From Tethya wilhelma (lineage: Eukaryota > Porifera > Demospongiae > Tethyida > Tethyidae), in NCBI GenBank assembly GCA_964030475.1, contig CAXIPT010000001.1, forward strand, positions 26,847,015-26,911,014: a stretch of 64,000 bases of DNA, given 5' to 3'. This document shows positions 55,301 through 64,000 of this stretch, in pieces (within the stretch, counting starts at the first letter, position 1; every line of letters begins with the position of its first letter). The position numbers and the translations under genes are program-made. A model generated the notes under the pieces. It did no database searches. It was not told the origin of the DNA and was given only the letters and a program-made list of their open reading frames with translations.

Positions 55301-56372
55301 GTACGAGAGTTAATCTTTAACCCCCAAACAAATAGTATTATGTACATAGCCCACATCTAATGAAGTGTCAATTTTGGTTGTCTTAATTAGCGTTGCAAAC
55401 TGCAGCTAGATCATATAATGCAAGCGATCAGACTGTACATTCCAGTATCATGATTTGTATTACATGTAGGTATGCATGTAAGATAAGTGTTCATGTTAAA
55501 ATTAAGTGAAACACTGTAGCTACAGATTTCTACTTCCATAAGTAGGCTACATTGCTAAGACACATTATCGTGATCCAACTAAATCAAATCAGTAACTGTA
55601 GTAATCGATCCTTTTGAAAGCAAATTGAATAAAAACATGCCATGCACTTGATACTAGTACTGTAAGGTTTTGTACACAACAACTGTGATCAGTCATCATG
55701 CACTCAATAACACACAGGTCCTGATAGGAGGCCTAGAAATGTCATGGTGCTCTATGCAGTGGTCTTCTCAGTGATCAGTGTCCTACTGGTGGTCATCTTT
55801 GTCATTATCGTTAATATTGTCGTGTGCTGTGTAGTACACCATGTACGTGGAATTGATAGAAAGTATCAGGTAGGTTTGTATTAAAAATTTATACACACAC
55901 AGTTACATACTCAAGTACAATGATGCCATTTAGGTAGACTAGTGAACACTATATCTAAATTGAAAGTTGTGTGTGGCTAACTAACTCTAAAAATTAATGT
56001 ACAATATATCTCAAGTTGTAAGTTGACATCCTTCTGGCTAACCTATTATAAAATAGTACTATTGAAAGTTTAATTGGCCTTTTCATTGGTTTATGTGCAC
56101 AGCATACCAAGCTGTGTTGTCATTTGATGCCTGAAATGCTATACAATTATGAATATCAATCGTATACAAGCACAAGCTTAAGCTTTCCCTCTCCATTACC
56201 TTGCAGCATGTCATTTATAAAACAATAATAACTAGTGAGCATAAATTATTATTCTTGTTAGCATGCACTAAACTTTCCAATCCTTAATTCTCTTCAGAAA
56301 CAACTGGATTCATTGAATAAAAACAACAAAATTGATGTCTCCCATATTGAACTAGACATAAAACCCAAATGA
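49333..56372 (+). CDS. Ig/FN3 single-pass membrane receptor 1
   Basis: Fifteen exons: 49333-49435, 50348-50713, 51704-51858, 51945-52086, 52148-52279, 52373-52480, 52783-53091, 53210-53545, 53616-53788, 53877-54081, 54156-54280, 54442-54589, 55005-55133, 55718-55869, 56298-56372; about 885 residues, all phases fit. Order: signal peptide (LFSFLFCVRVFSSMILAVS), Ig1 (exon 2; FNCSAS...DSGYYECVCSD), Ig2 (exons 3-4; LDCTTG...GRYQCIGYY), Ig3 (exons 5-6; LTCYVIG...SGEYSCRI), Ig4 (exon 7; LQCDLA...GVYQCFAENSAG), a fibronectin III domain (exon 8; FILNWDHPTF...YLFTVFVRAV), two FN3-like or diverged beta domains (exons 9-12), a Thr-rich stalk, a transmembrane helix (VVFSVISVLLVVIFVIIV) and a cytoplasmic tail of about 35 residues without kinase or ITAM-like motifs. 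Role inferred: cell-surface adhesion or recognition. A close paralogue follows. Confidence 0.9.
49499..49837 (-). CDS. Hypothetical small membrane protein in intron 1 of Ig receptor 1
   Basis: A 112-codon antisense frame with a hydrophobic start (LLTLLVLFIKLIKLG, LLINLTFIVIYL) and a soluble tail (MQFYMVKNNEAGIDIVQKKG) ending in basic RARRPRPYGGKR. Just upstream on the same strand, to about 50010, a different frame is open for about 70 codons (PRKIRRGRRGLDTQSQ...), overlapping at the start. The two may be one gene broken by a frameshift. Not recognised; the paralogous intron 57695-58286 lacks it, so it may be an inserted fragment. Confidence 0.3.
   Translation of the reverse strand: MQMLKLLTLLVLFIKLIKLGLLINLTFIVIYLDTNTRDNDPASCPKEDMQFYMVKNNEAGIDIVQKKGCALWTPIKRVLSEFEFESGLNEVEFNPEFKITRARRPRPYGGKR
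50814..50995. mobile_element. TACCGTATAGC-family miniature element, copy 4 (diverged)
   Basis: TACCGTATAATGGGAAACC at the left and TTTTCCTGCTATACAGTA at the right, with GGGGTTAACTTTTG-type interior shared with the copy at 42978. Intron 2 of Ig receptor 1. Confidence 0.5.
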
Positions 56373-57594
56373 TTATATAGAAATTTTCTCAAACTAACTA
56401 ATTAGACCTAACATGTGTCAAATATTTGTGTTCAGTTGCTCATTTCTTATTGTTGTTTTTGTTGTTGTGTGTGTGTGTGTGTGTATACCTTTGTTTTGTC
56501 TTTACTGTCAATAATAATTTTACCGCGTGATACTTTATTTATCATCATGCTGATTTTTTTTTTTTTTACCGTAAAATTAAACTTTTATAAAAAGAAACTT
56601 TAGTTTGTTTCATTGTCATTATAGTTAATGTTTTTGCTTTGTATTATAAAGACAATTAAATTTAATATAATGATTATTATAATTATTGTTCATGCATGCA
56701 TGGGTCTGTTCAATTATTGCACAATGTCATGTCAATGACCAAATTGACCAGCCAATACTGTACTTTGATTTTACAGACAAAACAAGAATAATATTATGCT
56801 AGTTGGAGATCTTTTATTGATTTTCTGCTTAATGAGATAGAGAGTCCCACTGACAGGATGAGCTCGGATAAGGTGGTGGTTTCTTTTGTATTTTAAATTT
56901 AATACAAAGACTAGCTTAGCCTATAGTATCAACTTAATTTTTATTCTTGAATCCAAGATCCAACAAATCTGTTCTATACATGGGTTCAGCATAGAATTCA
57001 ATTACTCTTGCCCATGGAGGAAGAAACCTACAGTGATAACCATCATAGGCCTAGAAACACTCAAGAACTAGTAAATATTTCCTTGTTGCACTTTATCTTT
57101 TGTCATGTATGCATGTGCACATGGCTAATCTTGCATTGATCGTGCATGGTCATTCATAATGGATGAGTATCTTACTCTTGTGATTTTATTAAAATCACAA
57201 CAGTATGAAAAACTATGCATGTCTCCTCAATTGAAACTGCAACGCACAACATAAAATGCTGGTAACTATATAATTTGAAAGCCATTGAACTGCACAAAGG
57301 CCACAACTCTGATTGCAACCTGACATCCTTTATAAGATCACCCTCGACAGGATGTTTGCGGTTACGTGGCAGTCAATCGCTGACTTTGATCATAACTGTT
57401 CGTCTTCATCTGACTGGAAACTACCAGTGGCAGAGATGCAATGTTAGCTGAATGCACGATATTCACCCTAGAAAAAACAGAACAAGTTGTTAGAAACGAG
57501 TATTGATATGTCCTAGTGAAAGTTATAACAATAGCTGTAGTGGTAAAAGTTTCAGTGTGATCCAATTTTGAGTGCGCGGAAATTCTTGGAGCAT
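56373..57594. other. Intergenic between the two Ig receptors
   Basis: 3' UTR of receptor 1 (GT microsatellite about 56465-56485, T-run near 56556), then AT-rich sequence and the promoter of receptor 2. No gene seen. Confidence 0.5.
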
Positions 57595-60500
57595 ATGGCC
57601 TCGACAGTCACTGTGAGAGCTAGAGGGCTGTTCTCGTTTCTGTTCTGTGCTGGTGTGTTCTTATCGACGGTACTAGGAGTATCAGATAACTATGGTGAGT
57701 CTCGATCAATAGTAAATTTGTCTGTAGCGATTGCATAAATTTGATAAGATTATTCATAGCCACTTGAGGCATAATTTGCTGTATTGATCTGCCAATCACC
57801 TATTGTCAAGGTACAGGATGTTAAATCATTGCACTAAGAACATGTAGTTACAAAACCATTTTTGGCATGCATGAGCCCTGTGTGTTGGTCGTGCATGATC
57901 CTCCTTTTCACCTCCATGAGTAAGTAGCTATAATACTATAATCGTGCAATTTGCTAAAGAACAAATACAATTACGTCAGAGGTCAAAGTGAAAGATTCAC
58001 ATAGGTTCCAAATTGAGCTACATTATTACACAGCAAAGATGTTATATCAAATACCTAAGTTTAGCCGGCATAATACCTACAGCTATGTACGTAGCTTTAT
58101 AGTGAGATAGTGTAGCAAATGTACCTTTGAGAGTACTAACCGCATAAACAACATCCATTGTATGCGCTAGCCTCGTAACCAGGCTCTGAGTCTCCCTTTA
58201 ACATTACATTAATCAACTTATCATTCGTAATTTGCTTGATTGTGCACTTACATGTAATGATGAATATCACTATTATATCATTATAGATTTCACTCTACAA
58301 GTAAGGCCTGTCAACTTCACAGAAGAGCCTTTATCTCAAGTTGTGCTCCTGGAGACTACAGTGATGTTCAACTGCAGTGCTAGTATTGAAGATCTGCCTA
58401 TTGAGAACAAGCGTGACTATACTCTACCGACATTTTCGTGGCGACATAATGGAGACACACTTCCAACTGAAACTGAGGCCTCTACCAAGTGGAGGGTGGT
58501 ATCCACCATGACCCATAGTGAACTACACATTGGCAATGTCTCAGAGTCAGACAGTGGCTTCTATGAGTGTGTGTGTTCTGATGGCCTTCCAAGAGATGGT
58601 GGAGAAGGCAGATACATCACTGTTAGCAGGAGAGCAAGTCTGGAAGTCATTGGTAAGATGATAATACTACAGTTATTGTGTGATTAGAAATAGAAAAATG
58701 AAGATGCCTAGCTGTATTATAATGATCGATGTTCAGTATTATTATGAACACAAGAAGATACCATCATAATTATGTGTGTAGCAACAGGGAGAATAGGAGT
58801 ATACATAATTATGACAAGTTGATTGCCCTCGTCTGCCTATGTATAGCTATAGTTTGGAGTTAGTCTCAGATATTGATCTGTGTGCTCGATCACTATAATA
58901 AGTCTCTCATATAAATTGATCTGTGTTCTCACTAAAATAATGTTTACAATCATAATAATATTATGTGTTGCTACTGGTTGGACCAGTTGACCTATAGTAA
59001 AAGTGTTCCAATGGACTGACACATTATGTTACAGGCATTAAGTATTTGGTCAATAGTTTCAGTGTCTTTTCTGCTTAGTCATGTCAGCCTATAGTCTATT
59101 TCCCCCTCTCTCTGTGTTATGAGTCTTCTAATTGCTAACACCCAACTTGGTGTCTCCTCTAATGCAGTTGTTCTGAGTACAGGAACTACAAACTGAAACA
59201 TACTCCATGGAACTGTGTCCCTCTACATGTTCTATGGTCAACACTTGTGTATACAGTGCTGTCCACAGTACTCTGGTAGATACCCTAGAAAGTAGTCTTG
59301 GCTTAAAACAGGAGTGTTTGTAACCAAAGAGGCTGTGAGCCTATTGTTGATGGTATGAAAGTGAATACCAGTGCATACCTTAGGCTCTCAATAGTTCAAC
59401 CTTGGCCAAATTATGTTCTATTGTTGTGTATATAAGCTGATCTGTCACAAGATGTGTCATGAGAGTCACACTAGACTGCATGAACTTAACCTTGTCTTAG
59501 GGACATACATGGTTCAATGGTTCATTGGAATATCTACCCCTATTATGTAATGACCTTTCCCTTTCATCCCTTCCAGTATGTAGCTAAGCTTGTAGCATGC
59601 ATGATGCCATACCTACAGAATGTAAACCCATCCAAAGCCGTTTGGAAACTGTAATTCATGCAATCTAAATGTATTGAAGCACTATCTCCATTGCATCTGA
59701 AGACCATCGTGTTTGATGGACACAGGTACTGTCAGTGTGTATAGGTTTCCCAGGATCCTCACCATTCTACAGACTGTACGCTAGTGATCAATGGTATGTA
59801 CCTTGGTTGTTGGAGGAAAATCACCAGGTCAGGTTACAAGATGCACCCTGTTACCTGCAAAAATTCTTAGAAAGAGCCCTTTGAAATTCCCTCTGGTATG
59901 AGACTTTGAAGGCTTTCGTTGCATGCCCATATGTTGGTGTTGCATGTGTGTTCAAAGTGAAGATTATGCCAAAAATCAAATTATTCTTAGTGTGTGGCTT
60001 CAGAATCTTTGTGTTGTCATCAATATGTGTTTGATGAAGGAGTGTCTGTTTACTTCCTCCATGTTCACTACTAACCAGGCAACACACCTTCTGTGGTGCA
60101 TTTAGAGTGCATGTATATGTTGTTGACAGTGAGGTGTGTCACTTTAATTTCCTCAATTCTCTCATATCAACACACAAGAATTGCAATAATAATATCACTG
60201 TACACTTACTCATGTTATTGTTGTTGAGGGTTCCTGTTTCATTGTGTACATTGTGTTACCAGATATAGATGCTTTATGGTTGATGTTTGGTGAGAAGGGG
60301 CTGGATTGAAATTTCATCCTTTCTTTCTGTGTCATTCCAGGACTTACTTAGAGTCTTTGCAATCAAATATTATTGATGCTGATATAATGATAATTGTTTG
60401 TAACAAGATTAGTGCTACATGATGAAAAGGAAAGGATTCCTGAGTTACCATGCTTGTTGTTGATTTATAGCTCAATGCTTGCAGATGATGTCTGCCTCAC

Positions 60501-63500
60501 ATGTATGTTGGCAACAAACTTCAAACTGTTTGCACACATTACTTTGAATATGGAATTATTTTGAATCCTTTGGTGGAGCGTATTCAATGATTCTTGTTGA
60601 TTACTGATAACTTGTGTGATAACAAACAATAATTATTATTATAATTTAGCCATACAGAATTGAGGACAAAGAACGTAATAATTATTGTTGTAATTATTGA
60701 TTATTAGTTTATAAATGTACTTCTTAAAATAATAAATATAACTCTATACTATCTTTTCAGATTTGTCTACTCCAAAACCTCAACTACAAGAAACTGTGAA
60801 TGTTAGTTCAGGAGGATATCTTCTGTTGGACTGCACTACAGGCACATCACATCATCCACATCATGTGGAATGGATAAAAGATGGAAATGTCTTATCAACT
60901 GATAAGATTAGTGAGGTACTAGCTCTAGTACACTGCATCAATAGTAACTGCTTGAATGGTGCCATAATAATGCCAGCTTTGATTATTGTGTTGCCCATTT
61001 GCAGCTGTCTGGGGTCATTCTGACCAACTCCAGTCTATTGGTATTCAATGTGAGTGCAACTACTGCTGGTAGTTACCAGTGTATGGGCTATTACTCTGGA
61101 GAAGCAGTCAATGGTACTACAACTTATGAAGTAAATGTCACTAATGGTGAGTATTGCCTAAAGATCTCCTATTATTAATTGGGGCGAGCCTGAGCGAGCC
61201 CCACATGGTCTTTGTAACTGGTAAAATTTCTGTTTGCTTGTTGGTTTGTACACGGTGGACACTTTCCGTATATTCAAATTATTCGAACGGTAACATGCAG
61301 TCCAGATTACGTCACAAAAATATTGAAATTTGGAATTGCACAATATAAACGTACACGTGGCCGGCAGAGACTGCAGACTGTAGCTTGCTTCATAGAGAGA
61401 GGCATAGATCTTGAGAGAGCGAAAGAGAAAGGAGACTCGACGCAGAGACAACGCTGCGCAGACAACTCATAAGGAGCCGGACTGTCAGAGCTCAAATTGA
61501 AACCAAATTATAGACCACTCCTGAGGCTGAGAGAGCCTCGATCTTCTCAGTAGAGCTGAAGCATCTGAGCAGACACTGCCGTGGGGACACTACTCGTGAG
61601 AGATACCGTCTCTTGAAGCAGACCTAGAGAGACTACACCTCACGCAGGAGCAAATTTAATATTGAGCAACTATGACACCATGCTTTAAGCAGCTAGTCTA
61701 GCAAGGCCAACTCACACTTGCTCCGCCTGGCACAGTGATGGCCACTGAGAAAACTTTCAGCTAATTGACAATTTCACATTGACACTGACATACTGACAGA
61801 GATATTGTCTTCTTCTCAATCAAGAAATGCTGCCTCATGAGCTCTTCTTTCATGACATTTATACCCGGCATCTAGGTATATATATAACTTGAAACAGAAT
61901 CAACTTGATGTATATATAGCAACTGGAAAGGAGACTCTCAAGGTGTAGTACAGCGGCACCAAAGGGAAGCCACTCAACACAAATATGCGATGGAGAGTGC
62001 TTCATATCTACAACTGTCAGCACCCTGGAGATGCCTCTATACTTGACAGTTAACGACCTAGCTATACTGGTTGGTCAAGAGTGAGAAGAGTTTGCAAGCA
62101 AAGTCCCCTATACAACAAATGTACGAGGTACCAAGCAGTACTGTCTCATATAGCCACCATTGGAGTGACTGCTCTTGCTTGTTCTTCAACTCTGCTCTCC
62201 CGAATCTACGTCTTCAAACACCTCAAGGCTCCAGCAGTCATGAATCATGAGATGCAACATAAGAACATGCACATGCGTACCTCTACCCTTGAGACCACAG
62301 AGCTACTCATGCAGGCTCGCCCCCATGATGCTTTGCATCACCCTAGTGTTATTTCATTTTATGACTATTCTTTTCTCCTAGGTACTATGATAAGTGCTGT
62401 GATATTGGATGGACCTAGTGTCTCTGGCAACACTGTGGAACTCACATGTTATGTGATAGGAGAGGAAGTATTGACAGTTGAATGGCTTCATGATGGTACC
62501 CAGATTGGATTAGGTGTGTATTGTATATTTTCATCTGATGATTCTTACCACTTCTTCAAGGATTCGATCTAATTACTACCTCGATCATTTATCTTTGCAA
62601 TAGACCATGTCACTACATTCATCAGCACCCTACAACTCACCACAGCTAATAGTGGAGACTATTCTTGTAGAATCGTCAATTCTATGATTCAAGCAAGTAT
62701 TATGAACTTAACCTTGTCTTAGGGGCATATACATGGTTCAATGGTTCAGTGGAATATCTACCCCTATTATGTAATAACCTTTCCCTTTTATCCCTTCCAG
62801 TGTGTAGCTAAGCATGTAGCATGATGCCATACCTATAGAATGTAAACCCATCCAAAGCCGTTTGGAAACTGTAATTCATGCAATCTAAATGTATTGAAGC
62901 ACTATCTCCATTGCATCTGAAGACCATCGTGCTTGATGGACACAGGTACTGTCAGTGGGTATAGGTTTCCCAGTATCCTCGTCATTCTATAGACTGTACG
63001 CTAGTGATCAATGGTATGTACCTTGGTTGTTGGAGGAAAATCACCAGGTCAGGTTACAAGATGCACCCTGTTACCTGCAATATTCTTAGAAAGAGCCCTT
63101 TGAAATTCCCTCTGGTATGAGACTTTGAAGGCTTTCGTTGCATGCCCATATGTTGGTGTTGCATGTGTGTTCAAAGTGAAGATTATGCCAAAAATCAAAT
63201 TATTCTTAGTGTGTGGCTTCAGAAGCTTTGTGTTGTCATCAATGTGTGTTTGATGAAGGAGTGTCTGTTTACTTCCTCCATGTTCACTACTAACCAGGCA
63301 ACACACCTTCTGTGGTGCCTTTAGGGCTGTATGTTGTTGACAGTGAGGTGTGTCACTTTAATTTCCTCAATTCTCACATATCAACACACAAGAATTGCAA
63401 TAATAATATCACCATACACTTACTCATGTTATTTGTTGTTGGGGGTTCCTGTTTCATTGTGTACATTGTGTTACCAGATATAGATGCTTTATGGTTGATG

Positions 63501-64000
63501 TTTGGTGAGAAGGGGCTGGATTGAAATTTCATTCCTTCTTTCTGTGTCATTCCAGGACTTGGTTGAGTCTTGCAATCAAATATTATTGATGCTGATATAA
63601 TGATAATTGTTTGTAACAAGATTAGTGCTATGTGATGAAAAGGAAAGGATTCCTGAGTTACCATGCTTGTTGTTGATTTAAAGCTCAATGCTTGTAGATG
63701 ATGTCTGCCTCACATGTATGTTGGCAACAAATGTCAAACTGTTTGCACACATTACTTTTGAATATGGAATTATTTTGAATCGTTTGGTGGAGTGTATTCA
63801 ATGATTCTTGTTGATCACTGATAACTTGTTTAGCCATGCAGAATTGAAGTCAAAGAGCATAATAATTATTGTTGTAATTATAGTGATTATTAGTTTATAA
63901 GTGTGCATCTTAAAAATAAATATAACCAGTTATCCTATACTATCTTTTCAGATTTGTCTACTCCAAAACCTCAACTAGAAGAGACTGTGAATGTTAGTTC
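57595..64000 (+). CDS. Ig receptor 2, tandem paralogue, rearranged and running off the right edge
   Basis: Exons seen: 57595-57694 (signal peptide, LFSFLFCAGVFLSTVLGVS), 58287-58652 (Ig1), 60761-60915 and 61005-61146 (Ig2), 62382-62513 and 62604-62700 (Ig3, truncated), then 63952-64000, the start of another Ig2 exon. Exons 1-5 have the same phases, and exons 2-5 the same lengths, as in receptor 1. The Ig1 exon differs from that of receptor 1 at only about a dozen bases by eye. The sixth exon is cut after QAS: it loses the last strand codons and its donor, and fuses to sequence copied from intron 2. Intron 4 has gained about 1.2 kb (61179-62350). The gene is either chimeric with a skipped exon or partly inactivated. 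Function presumably as receptor 1, surface recognition. Confidence 0.8.
59478..60760 (+). repeat. Duplicated intron block, copy A
   Basis: About 1.28 kb of the second intron, starting ATGAACTTAACCTTGTCTTA, repeated with few differences at 62702-63951. Copy A continues into the Ig2 exon at 60761 just as copy B continues into the one at 63952. Confidence 0.9.
61179..62350. mobile_element. Unclassified insertion in intron 4 of Ig receptor 2
   Basis: Compared with the 61-bp intron of receptor 1, about 1.2 kb is added between matching ends. It begins with TTGGGGCGAGCCTGAGCGAG, a motif also at about 9535 and 10312. The interior has no long reading frame of its own; the open frame near 62081 only becomes long by running into the Ig exon. 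It may be a retroelement remnant. Confidence 0.5.
62702..63951 (+). repeat. Duplicated intron block, copy B
   Basis: Near-identical to 59478-60760, beginning inside the truncated Ig3 exon. It ends at the acceptor TTTTCAG before the second Ig2 exon. Confidence 0.9.

Noticed and set aside
59851..60105. Short frames in the intron of Ig receptor 2 repeated at 63049-63324
   Set aside because: They occur on both strands in a duplicated intron block; no start context, domain or splice structure supports a gene.
62081..62572. 163-codon frame containing Ig sequence at its end
   Set aside because: Its first part lies in inserted repeat DNA and it reads through the acceptor of the Ig exon; the homologous exon in receptor 1 begins at the acceptor.

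Overview
The window is eukaryotic and reads as a demosponge genome, most likely Amphimedon queenslandica or a close relative. The evidence is AT-rich DNA, compact genes with many short GT-AG introns, animal-type orthologues (class I PI3K, TTC38, BTBD10), an NLR built from Death and NACHT domains, and dense small transposons. Species identity is inference. The assembly is draft quality: single Ns at about 7822 and 22056 and a 49-base gap at 44787-44835.

Layout. 23-863 (minus) is the first exon of an unrecognised gene that runs off the left edge. 2705-7027 (plus) is the helical and kinase half of a class I PI3K catalytic subunit. 7644-20487 (plus) is a Death-Death-NACHT receptor whose introns are packed with mobile elements. 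20754-23202 is a decayed segmental duplicate of the PI3K 3' end plus the start of a second NLR; this copy carries a leader ending in a 2A ribosome-skipping motif and a Death domain with a stop codon. 25499-26596 (minus) is a single-exon MATH-BTB protein, head-to-head with TTC38 (26656-29827) across 59 bp, followed closely by BTBD10 (30007-32812). 33067-34947 is an intronless protein with two CARD-like repeats and a TPR-like tail, and a dead copy of the last BTBD10 exon lies beyond it. 36413-44420 (minus) is a Death, coiled-coil and Kelch protein with one frame break. 45473-48857 (minus) is a secreted protein of the bacterial VioB/RebD family with a ferritin-like domain, a strong candidate for horizontal acquisition. 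49333-56372 and 57595-64000 (plus) are two tandem Ig-superfamily receptor genes, the second rearranged by an internal duplication.

Several loci belong to signalling or innate recognition: the NLR, its 2A-tagged sister, the tandem-CARD protein, the Death-Kelch protein and the Ig receptors. This could be a defence neighbourhood, but the sequence does not show that the genes act together.

Mobile DNA is a second theme. I see a Helentron/HINE-like family (asymmetric terminal inverted repeats, an internal GT microsatellite and a 3' hairpin; six copies or fragments), a MULE-like family with 9-bp target duplications, hAT-like elements with 5-bp or 8-bp duplications, a small family starting TACCGTATAGC, and a perfect TTAA-bounded palindrome with tandem copies. 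Several are nested, which gives relative ages.
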